Positions 17,723-27,200 of a stretch of 64,000 nt of DNA are shown one piece after another; position 1 is the first letter of the stretch; each line of letters opens with the position of its first letter. A model generated the notes under the pieces. It searched no databases, was not told the DNA's origin, and saw only the letters and a list, made by a program, of their open reading frames with translations. Both the position numbers and the translations under genes were made by a program. The stretch is from NCBI GenBank assembly GCA_903929315.1, contig CAIYUC010000211.1:1-64000 (forward strand), given 5' to 3'. The DNA is from an uncultured Bacteroidales bacterium. GTDB lineage: Bacteria > Bacteroidota > Bacteroidia > Bacteroidales > FEN-979.

Positions 17723-19126
17723 CTATTTGTGATTATAGGCTCCCAAATCAGGTGGATTCCCTCGCATGACACCCTTGATATCAGAATATACAGTCGTAGG
17801 GATCCCTTTCCCGATAGCCGGCGATATACTGTCAATCTGGTAGTTGAATGTCAGAGGATCAATGAACCGGGGATCCTGGTTGACAAAACAACCACTGAAA
17901 TGAGTGAGATTTGTGGTTTTCTGCTCTGTTTTTATAAGACAGTGGTCGAACTGGAATTTGAACTGGGCGGCACTTGTCGAATCGGTGAACATTTCTTCGG
18001 TCTGGTCGCCGTAAATGATCGAATTTATGATGTTTGCATGCGTCAAATCATTTGAGACCTTGATTCCTTTGCTGTTATAAGTATAATTTGTGATATAAAT
18101 CGATGGGGCTGTCCTTACCGAGTTGTTCCAGTAATTCCCGATTGTGAGCTGACGAAAATCATACGTTCCTCCTTTTACCATGGAAAGGGAAGATCCTCCG
18201 CAATTCCCGACCACGCAGTTCGTAGATACTACTGAGGTAGAATAAGCATAAATACCGCCGTAAGCAACATTCTGGATGATTGTATTGTCGATTTTCAATA
18301 CTGGTGGGGGAGAGGCACTGCTGGAATCAATATAGATACCCCAATTACCATTTTTAATGATTGCATAATCGATATAGTTGGTTTTACTTCCGCGTTTAAG
18401 ATAGATACCGTTCCATTGGCCGGGAAGATCCCTGTAAAAAGGATCCAGGCGGTCTCCCTGAAAGGTCACAGGGTGATCCAGGTTCCCATAAACATTCAGT
18501 GTGGCATTATAGGATATATCCAACTCGGATTTACCGTGGAAAAACATTTTTACACCTGGCAGCAGGGTCAGGGATGAAGCGGTGTCCACCCTCAGTGCCC
18601 CATATATGACACGGGGTTTAAGGCTATCCCATGTAATGTTTCCTTTGAGGATTATGTTTTTATAGAAATAAGCGTCCTGCCCCCAGGCTACCAGCTTTAC
18701 ATTTTGATGGTTGCCGTTTGTCAGGAAGAGGATGGAATCAGAGACGATAAATGGTGCGTTTTGGTTGTTCGGATTGATCGTGACTTTGACGAAAATGTAA
18801 ATGCTGTCATTGGCAGGGATGTCAACATCACTTACGGAATTTGCTGCAACCCCGTCGATATTAAGGCTGTAATTTGATTGGGAACCACCGGCAAGCTGAA
18901 TAGAGGAAACCTGGATTTTTGAATTATTGTTATTAAACACCAGAAGTCGCTGGTTAACCGATCCGACAGTGCTAAATACAGTATCAAAGAAAACTGTGTC
19001 GGTCGAGAAATTAAGCACCAGGGAAGGGTTCGAATCAATCTTGTCTTTTTTACGGCAGGAGATCAAACCGATAGTAGCTGAAAATACGATCAGAAAAATA
19101 AGCAATTTACCTGTTTTCAAAATCAT
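17723..19126 (-). CDS. Lipoprotein with right-handed beta-helix-like region
   Basis: 467 aa; lipobox TIGLISC; repeated helix-like segments (NYIDYAIIKNGNWGIYIDSS...IIQNVAYGGIYAYS); C-terminal GNPPDLGAYNHK. Confidence 0.7.
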   Translation of the reverse strand: MILKTGKLLIFLIVFSATIGLISCRKKDKIDSNPSLVLNFSTDTVFFDTVFSTVGSVNQRLLVFNNNNSKIQVSSIQLAGGSQSNYSLNIDGVAANSVSDVDIPANDSIYIFVKVTINPNNQNAPFIVSDSILFLTNGNHQNVKLVAWGQDAYFYKNIILKGNITWDSLKPRVIYGALRVDTASSLTLLPGVKMFFHGKSELDISYNATLNVYGNLDHPVTFQGDRLDPFYRDLPGQWNGIYLKRGSKTNYIDYAIIKNGNWGIYIDSSSASPPPVLKIDNTIIQNVAYGGIYAYSTSVVSTNCVVGNCGGSSLSMVKGGTYDFRQLTIGNYWNNSVRTAPSIYITNYTYNSKGIKVSNDLTHANIINSIIYGDQTEEMFTDSTSAAQFKFQFDHCLIKTEQKTTNLTHFSGCFVNQDPRFIDPLTFNYQIDSISPAIGKGIPTTVYSDIKGVMRGNPPDLGAYNHK

Positions 19127-19265
19127 CTACATGGATTTAGAATGCAAATATATTGGAAATTAAGAATTAATTAATAACGAAAAACCCGGCTTTTATTGTA
19201 AATTTGCAGCCCGTTTATTCATTTATTTAGTTTAAATAGAAAGCATTTCGGAAAAACATGCATCA

Positions 19266-21218
19266 ATGAGCTATATCAATTTTGACAAAAACCAGTTAGT
19301 AAATTTAGAATATTCTTTAAGCCGGGAAATAATACGATCTAACCGGGCAGGTTCATATGCAAGTTCCACCATTATTAATTGTAATACGCGAAAGTACCAT
19401 GGAATGCTGGTAACTCTTCAACCGGGGATCGATAATGAAAACCATGTGCTATTATCCTCACTCGATGAGACGATTATTCAACGTGAAGCTGACTTTAATC
19501 TGAGTATTCATAAATATCCTGGTGGAGTTTATAATCCCAAAGGTCATAAATATGTCACCGATTTTGTGACGGAACCCATTCCAAAACTGACATACAGGGT
19601 AGGAGGCGTGGTACTTACAAAAGAAATGATCTTTACCACCAGCGAAGACAGGATGATAATAAAATATACCCTTGAAGATGCTCATTCCAGTACAAAGTTA
19701 AGACTGCGGCCATTCCTGGCTTTCCGTAATGTTCACCGGCTGAGTAAACAGAATATTTTTGTCGAAAAGAAATATGAAAAAATCGGGAACGGAATAAAAG
19801 TAAGAATGTATTTGGGGTATACTGATCTTTTCCTCCAGATTTCCAGGACAAATGATTATACTCATGTTCCCGAATGGTATTATAATATTGAGTACCAGGA
19901 AGAAATGGAAAGGGGTTATGAATACCAGGAAGATCTGTATGTCCCCGGTTATTTTGAATGTGAAATTGCTAAAGGGGAAAGTATATATTTTTCTGCCGGC
20001 ATAAGTGAGATCAATCCTTCTGGTATCAAACGGGCTTATAACCTTGAGTTGAAAAAACGGATCCCGCGGAATAACTTTGAGAACTGCCTTTTCAATTCCG
20101 CCCATCAGTTTATTGTTAAAAAGGGAAGCAAGGTAGAAATCATCGCTGGTTTTCCCTGGTTCGGAAGATGGGGTAGGGATACCTTCATTTCCCTGCCAGG
20201 CCTTACTTTGGTAACAGGAGAATACAAAACATGTAAGAGCGTTATTGACAGCATGATTGCTGACCTCAAAGGACCTTTATTCCCAAATCTTGGTTCAGGC
20301 GGTAATTCAGCATATAATTCTGTTGATGCTTCGTTATGGTTCTTTTGGGCATTGCAGCAGTATGCGGAATTTACCAAAACCCAGGATCAGATATGGAAGG
20401 AATATGGGAAAAAAATGAAGTTGATCCTTGAAGGATACCGGGCTGGGACCCAGTTTAACATCCATATGGACGAGAATGGTCTCATCTATGCAGGCGAACC
20501 TGGAAAAGCGCTTACATGGATGGATGCTATCGTGCATGGGAAGCCCGTAACACCAAGGATCGGGTTTGCCGTGGAGATAAATGCTCTGTGGTACAATGCC
20601 GTTTGCTTCAGTATTGAAATGGCAAAATTGGGCGGAAACAAGGCTTTTGTCAAAGCATGGACCCCAATCAGGGACAGAATACCGGATGCTTTTATACAGA
20701 CGTTCTGGAACCCGGCAAAGAAATACCTTGCTGATTATGTCAACGGGGATTATAAGGACTGGTCGGAACGACCGAATATGGTTTTTGTCACTTCCTTGCC
20801 ATACAGCCCGGTAAATGAGGATATTTGCAAGGATGTCCTGAATACGGTCAAGCAAGAATTATTAACGCCAAGAGGACTACGCACTTTATCACCCAAAAAT
20901 CCAATCTACAAAGGGACTTATTATGGAGACCAGGCCCAGCGTGATCTCGCTTATCACCAGGGAACTGTCTGGCCATGGTTGTTGGGCCATTTCACAGAAG
21001 GATATCTGAAAATCTATGGTAAAACCGGTCTTCCTTTCATTAAAGCCTTATACCAGGGTTTCGAACCGGTAATGACCGAAAATGGGATCGGGACCATCTC
21101 TGAGATCTATGACGGCGATCCGCCCCATACCGCCAGGGGAGCCATTTCCCAAGCCTGGAGCGTAGCGGAATTACTCAGGATTCATTGGCTGATTAAAAAA
21201 TATGAAGGGGGAAAATAA
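19266..21218 (+). CDS. Amylo-alpha-1,6-glucosidase / glycogen debranching enzyme
   Basis: 650 aa; GFPWFGRWGRDTFISLPGLTL, LTWMDAIVHGKPVTPRIGFAVEINALWYNA, HQGTVWPWLLGHF. Confidence 0.93.
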   Translation: MSYINFDKNQLVNLEYSLSREIIRSNRAGSYASSTIINCNTRKYHGMLVTLQPGIDNENHVLLSSLDETIIQREADFNLSIHKYPGGVYNPKGHKYVTDFVTEPIPKLTYRVGGVVLTKEMIFTTSEDRMIIKYTLEDAHSSTKLRLRPFLAFRNVHRLSKQNIFVEKKYEKIGNGIKVRMYLGYTDLFLQISRTNDYTHVPEWYYNIEYQEEMERGYEYQEDLYVPGYFECEIAKGESIYFSAGISEINPSGIKRAYNLELKKRIPRNNFENCLFNSAHQFIVKKGSKVEIIAGFPWFGRWGRDTFISLPGLTLVTGEYKTCKSVIDSMIADLKGPLFPNLGSGGNSAYNSVDASLWFFWALQQYAEFTKTQDQIWKEYGKKMKLILEGYRAGTQFNIHMDENGLIYAGEPGKALTWMDAIVHGKPVTPRIGFAVEINALWYNAVCFSIEMAKLGGNKAFVKAWTPIRDRIPDAFIQTFWNPAKKYLADYVNGDYKDWSERPNMVFVTSLPYSPVNEDICKDVLNTVKQELLTPRGLRTLSPKNPIYKGTYYGDQAQRDLAYHQGTVWPWLLGHFTEGYLKIYGKTGLPFIKALYQGFEPVMTENGIGTISEIYDGDPPHTARGAISQAWSVAELLRIHWLIKKYEGGK

Positions 21219-21259
21219 AGATTAACTGACTAATGACTAAATTACTAAATGACTAAAAG

Positions 21260-22549
21260 ATGCGCGTTTTAATGTTCGGGTGGGAATTTCCACCACATAT
21301 TACAGGAGGGTTGGGAACTGCATGTTACGGATTGACAAAAGGATTGGTCCAGCATGGAGTTGAAGTGATCTTTGTGGTTCCCAAAGCTTACGGCGACGAA
21401 GCAGAGGATGGATTCCGTCTGATGAATGCGGGCGATGTATTGATTGATTATAATGATTTGCAATTTCGTGAGCATTTAAGCAAGATAAAATTCATGGAGA
21501 TCGGTTCCAATCTTATTCCTTATGTCGGACCGGAAGAATTTGAATTATTGGTCGGTCAGGAAGAGAAAAAAGAAACTTCTCAAACAAAGATTTCGCACAC
21601 AAAAAGATTTGAATTTTCAGGAAAATATGGGCATAACCTGATGGAAGAAGTTGCCAGGTATGCTCTCGTCGCATCTTCCATTGCACTAAACAATGACTTT
21701 GACGTTATTCATGCGCATGATTGGCTGACCTATCCGGCCGGAGTAGCTTCAAAAAATATCAGTGGCAAACCATTGATCGTGCATGTTCATGCGACCGAAT
21801 TTGACCGTTCGGGAGAGAATATAAACCAGGATGTCTATGATATTGAACGGAAAGGAATGGAAGCAGCGGACAGGGTGATCACCGTAAGCAATTTCACCCG
21901 CCAGATCGTGATCGAGCGATATAACATTTCTCCGGATAAGGTTGTCACCGTTCATAACGCCGTCGAGTCGGTTGAAAAGCCTGGCCTGGATGACGTTCAG
22001 AAGCATATCAATGAAAAGGTCGTAACTTTTCTTGGCCGTGTTACATTTCAGAAAGGGCCTGATTATTTTATTGAAGCTGCGAACAAAGTATTAAAAAAGG
22101 ATGAAAATGTGAGGTTCGTGATGGCTGGCTCTGGCGATCTGCTGAACCGGATGATCAGGCGGGTGGCTAAATTACACATTGCGACGAAATTTCATTTCAC
22201 GGGTTTTTTAACCGGGCCCGATGTCGACAAAATGTTTACCCTGAGTGATGTCTATGTCATGCCATCGGTGTCTGAACCCTTTGGAATATCTCCACTTGAG
22301 GCAATGCGTTCAAATGTACCGGTCGTCATATCAAAACAATCCGGCGTTTCTGAAGTATTGAAACATGCTTTAAAGGTAGACTTCTGGGATATCGATGCTT
22401 TGGCTGACGCGATATATGCACTGTTGCATTATGAGGGAATAAAAAAAATGTTCCTCCGGTATGGCAAGACCGAAGTCGATAACCTCAAGTGGGATAATGC
22501 AGCATCAAAAGTATTGGAAGTCTATAACGAGGTAACAATCAATGTCTAA
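21260..22549 (+). CDS. Family 4 glycosyltransferase (glycogen synthase-like)
   Basis: 429 aa; MFGWEFPPHITGGLGTACYGL and C-terminal EPFGISPLEAMRSNVPVVISKQSGVSE. Confidence 0.9.
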   Translation: MRVLMFGWEFPPHITGGLGTACYGLTKGLVQHGVEVIFVVPKAYGDEAEDGFRLMNAGDVLIDYNDLQFREHLSKIKFMEIGSNLIPYVGPEEFELLVGQEEKKETSQTKISHTKRFEFSGKYGHNLMEEVARYALVASSIALNNDFDVIHAHDWLTYPAGVASKNISGKPLIVHVHATEFDRSGENINQDVYDIERKGMEAADRVITVSNFTRQIVIERYNISPDKVVTVHNAVESVEKPGLDDVQKHINEKVVTFLGRVTFQKGPDYFIEAANKVLKKDENVRFVMAGSGDLLNRMIRRVAKLHIATKFHFTGFLTGPDVDKMFTLSDVYVMPSVSEPFGISPLEAMRSNVPVVISKQSGVSEVLKHALKVDFWDIDALADAIYALLHYEGIKKMFLRYGKTEVDNLKWDNAASKVLEVYNEVTINV

Positions 22550-22611
22550 TGACTTATTCCCTATTTTCTAATGCCTATTGCCTTTCATTTTGAACGAGTA
22601 ACAAAAAAAAT

Positions 22612-24219
22612 ATGAGATCCATTTGTTTATATTTCCAGGTCCATCAACCTTACCGGTTAAAAACCTATCGGTTTTTCCATATCGGTGATGACCACCAGTA
22701 TTTTGATGATTATCAAAACCGAAGCATTCTTCGCCGGGTATCTGAGAAATGTTATCTTCCTGCCAATAAAATTATGCTCGGTCTTATTCGTGAATATGGT
22801 AGTGCATTTAAAATCAGTTATTCTATCTCGGGAACTGCATTGGAGCAACTTCAGCAATATGCTCCTGAAGTTATTCAAAGCTTTAAGGAACTGGCTAATA
22901 CCGGTAGTGTTGAATTTTTAGCAGAGCCATATGCCCATTCACTCGCATCACTAAGCAGTCCTGAGGAGTTTGTTCAACAGGTGAAACTTCATACTGATAC
23001 AATAGGGGGAATTTTTGGCCATCGCCCCACAACATTCCGTAATTCCGAATTGATCTATTCCGACAAGATTGGTGAGATGATCGCAGAAATGGGATTTAAA
23101 ACTATGATCACGGAAGGCGCAAAACATATCCTCGGATGGAAAAGTCCGAATTATTTGTATTGCAGTGCTGTAAATCCAAAATTAAAGATTTTTTTAAGGA
23201 ACTCCAGATTGAGTGACGATATTTCTTTCCGCTTTTCTGATCATGCCTGGGCAGAATGGCCCCTCACAACAGAAAAATTCGCAGAATGGCTGAACCGCAT
23301 TGATCCCCTGGAAGAAGTGATGAATGTAGCGATGGATTATGAAACAATAGGGGAAAGACAATGGAAAGAAACCGGAATATTTGACTTTTTCAAATCTCTT
23401 CCCAAAACTATTTTTTCAAAATCAAATTATACTTTTAATACACCGGCCGATCTTACTGAAAAACTTCAGCCTGTCGCATCAATTCATGTTCCTTATCCCA
23501 TATCCTGGGCGGATGAAGAAAGGGATATTACTTCCTGGTTAGGGAATGAATTACAGGATGAAGCATTTGCCAAATTATACTCTGTCCAGGAAAAGGTAAG
23601 TCATTGCAAGGATGCTGCTTTACAGCGGGATTGGAGATTATTGCAGACCACCGATCATTTCTACTATATGAGTACAAAATGGTTCTCCGATGGTGGTATT
23701 CATAAGTATTTCAACCCTTACCCATCTCCTTATGAGGCATTTATTAATTATATGAATGTACTTTCGGATTTTATTCTTAGAGTGGAAAGTGAATTAATTA
23801 CCCATAAAATAACGCGAACCATTGGCCGGAATATAAAGGTTGAAAAACCGATAATGAAAGGTAAAAAAACTTTACCAGTAAGGAAAGCCCGGGAAATAGT
23901 ATCCATGAAAAGCAAAGGAAAGAGAATGCCGGAAGTTGGAAAAAAGGAAAGTAAAAGTCCTGGAATTGACTTTAATAATATCCTGCAGCTTTCCGACCGT
24001 AAAATAAAGGAAATGGTTAAAAAGTTTGACATTGAAACAATAACAATTGCATTGAAAGGATCCAAAAAAGAGATTAAAGATAAAATAGAGAAGAATATGG
24101 GGAAATCAGTGTTAAAAAAGTATACTGAGCTTTTTACTCAACTCAAGAAAGTTAAAACTTCAGAAGTTGAAAAAAACCGGAAGAAAATCGAAAAAGAGAT
24201 CATTTCATTATTGAAATAA
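22612..24219 (+). CDS. GH57 alpha-amylase-like protein with basic linker and C-terminal FliG_C-like domain
   Basis: N-terminal SICLYFQVHQPYRLK, SISGTALEQLQ, FRNSELIYSD, MDYETIGE are GH57-like; the last ~90 aa match the FliG C-terminal pattern (NILQLSDRKIKEMVKKFDIETITIALKGSKKEIKDKIEKNMGKSV). Confidence 0.85.
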   Translation: MRSICLYFQVHQPYRLKTYRFFHIGDDHQYFDDYQNRSILRRVSEKCYLPANKIMLGLIREYGSAFKISYSISGTALEQLQQYAPEVIQSFKELANTGSVEFLAEPYAHSLASLSSPEEFVQQVKLHTDTIGGIFGHRPTTFRNSELIYSDKIGEMIAEMGFKTMITEGAKHILGWKSPNYLYCSAVNPKLKIFLRNSRLSDDISFRFSDHAWAEWPLTTEKFAEWLNRIDPLEEVMNVAMDYETIGERQWKETGIFDFFKSLPKTIFSKSNYTFNTPADLTEKLQPVASIHVPYPISWADEERDITSWLGNELQDEAFAKLYSVQEKVSHCKDAALQRDWRLLQTTDHFYYMSTKWFSDGGIHKYFNPYPSPYEAFINYMNVLSDFILRVESELITHKITRTIGRNIKVEKPIMKGKKTLPVRKAREIVSMKSKGKRMPEVGKKESKSPGIDFNNILQLSDRKIKEMVKKFDIETITIALKGSKKEIKDKIEKNMGKSVLKKYTELFTQLKKVKTSEVEKNRKKIEKEIISLLK

Positions 24220-24225
24220 TTGACT

Positions 24226-27200
24226 ATGCAAAGCGAAAGTGCCCTGCTAAAACCCGATTATTTGTTTGAAACAAGCTGGGAAGTATGCAATAAAGTCGGA
24301 GGGATTTACACTGTCATTTCTACCAAAGCACTTACCCTGGTTAATGAATTTAATGACAACTATATCCTGATTGGCCCGGATGTCTGGAAGGAGACGCACC
24401 AGAACCCTGAATTCCTTGAAGATAAGTTTCTTTATAAAGCCTGGAGGCAGAAAGCTGAAAGTGAAGGTCTCAGGATTAAAATCGGCCGGTGGAACAGCGT
24501 TTTCAAACCGGTCGTAATCCTGGTTGATTTCACTCCTTATTTTTCCGAGAAGGACAAGATCTTTGCATGGTTATGGGAAACCTATAAGTTGGATTCCCTC
24601 ACCGGAGGATGGGATTATATTGAGCCGGCTCTTTTCGGTTATGCTGCAGGAAAGATCATCGAAAGTTTTTACAATTTTAACATTTCATTTCATGATAAGA
24701 TCGTGGCCCAATTTCATGAATGGATGACCGGAACAGGCATTCTTTACCTGAAGAATAAAGTGCCCCAAATAGGAACTGTCTTTACTACACATGCCACGGT
24801 TGTCGGGCGTTCCATTGCCGGTAACGGATTGCCCTTATATAAGGACATGAAATTCTTTAATGCTGAAAAAATAGCGGAACAATTCGGTATAATGGCTAAA
24901 CAATCCCTTGAAAGACTTTCAGCGGAGGAATGTGACAGTTTTACTACCGTCAGCCAGATCACAAATACCGAATGCAGTCAATTTCTTGGTAAAGAAGCAA
25001 GTGTGATCACTCCGAACGGGTTCGAAGATACATTTGTTCCTGAAAAAGAAAAATATTATGAGAAGCGCGCGCAGGCTCAACAAAAGTTATTCCAGGTTGC
25101 TGAAGGCCTGATGAACCAGCATCTTCCAAGGAATAGTATTCTGATCATTAACAGCGGGAGATATGAATTTAAAAATAAGGGAATTGACATTTTTGTTGAT
25201 GTCCTCGGGACATTGAATAAACAACCCCAACTGGACAGGCAAATTATCGCATTTATTACCATCCCTGCTTACCAAACAGGTCCAAGACTTGAAATCCTTG
25301 ACAGGATGCAAAAAGCAGATTTTAGTACGCAGGTAACAGATCAATTCCTGACACATGGACTGCATGAACCGGAAAATGATCCGATCCTGCGAAGAATTCA
25401 TCAGAACAACCTTCATAATCTCCCGGAAGACAAGGTAAAAGTGGTGTTTGTACCGGCATATCTCAATGGCTCGGATGGTATCTTTAATCTTAATTACTAT
25501 GATTTTCTGATCGGTTTCGACGGATCGATTTTCCCTTCCTATTATGAACCGTGGGGATATACTCCGCTGGAAAGCATGGCATTTCACATCCCGACAATTA
25601 CTACATCACTTTCCGGATTCGGACAATGGATCAAAACCCTTAGCCCCGGTGAGAATAATTGTATTACCATTGTTCCCCGGGATGATGACAATCATGATTT
25701 TGTAGTAAATGAAATCGTCAGCAAGGTATTGCTGGATAGCGGTAAACCGGAATCTGAGATTCAAAAAATGCGATCCGATGCCTGTAAGATTTCGCATGCT
25801 GCATTATGGGCAAAACTAATTACGTTTTATTTTGAGGCATTTTCTTTTGCACTTGAAAAAGTATCCTCCAGAATCGATTTATTTAAAAATAAACAACCAC
25901 AGTTTCATATGATCACTGTGAAAAGTGTAACTGAAACAAAACCCGAATGGAAAAAAGTCCTTGTCAAACCTAAGGTGCCTTCAAACCTGGAAGGGCTATT
26001 AAGGATCGCAAAGAATTTATGGTGGACTTGGAATCATGAGGGTTCGGAATTGTTTGAGATGATCAACAAGGGACGCTGGAAGGAACAAAAATTCAACCCG
26101 ATTGCCCTGATCGAATCACTCACCTATCAGGATCTTCAGAAATTAAGCACCAACCAAAAATTCCTTGATAAACTGCATGCAGTGACTATTCTCTTCGATG
26201 GATACATGTCAAAAGTTACTGAAAAAGACAAAAAAATGGTGGCTTATTTCAGTATGGAATATGGGTTACATGACACTATTAAGATCTTTTCGGGAGGACT
26301 TGGTATGCTGGCAGGCGATTACCTGAAACAAGCGAGCGATTCCAATTTTAATGTAATTGCAATTGGTTTATTATACCGTTACGGCTATTTCCAGCAAAGG
26401 ATTTCAATCACCGGCGAGCAGATTGCATCTTACACTCCACAAAAATTCGCACACCTTCCCATTGAAGCTGTAAGGGATAAGGACAATAACTGGCTTAAGA
26501 TATTTTTTGCTTTACCAGGACGGACAATGTATGCAAAAATATGGAGAGCTGATGTAGGCAGAATTCCTTTATACTTGTTCGATACGGATATCGAAGAAAA
26601 CATCGAAACCGACAGGGTGATTACTCATCAGCTTTATGGCGGTGACTCGGAGAACCGGCTGAGACAGGAGATCCTGCTGGGTATTGGCGGGATCCGGCTT
26701 CTGAATCTTTTAGATATAAAACCTGATATTTATCACAGTAATGAAGGTCATTCGGCTTTTATTGGGATAGAGCGATTAAGTATCCTGATACAAAAAGACA
26801 AATTAACCTTCAGCCAGGCATTGGAAGTAGTCCGTTCGTCCACTTTATTTACTACGCATACACCTGTGCCGGCAGGGCATGATACTTTCACCGAAGATCT
26901 TCTGCGAAAATATCTTTCACATTATCCCGATCGTCTTAATATAAAATGGGAACAGTTCATAAATCTGGGACGAATGACAGAAAATGATCCTGACGAAAAG
27001 TTTTCCATGAGTGTGCTTGCCGCGAAATTATCCCAGGAAATCAATGCGGTAAGCCGTATCCATTGTGAAGTCACCAGGCAGATGTTCGCCAAGCTTTACC
27101 AGGGTTATTATCCACACGAACTCCATATCGGCTATGTGACAAATGGTGTGCATTATCCCACCTGGACTGCCCTTCAATGGCAACAATTATACCTTAAACA

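Noticed and set aside
20334-20855. 173-aa minus-strand ORF
   Set aside because: Antisense to the debranching enzyme, which has clear catalytic motifs
25087-25587. 166-aa minus-strand ORF
   Set aside because: Antisense to the GT3 portion of the fusion; no family motif
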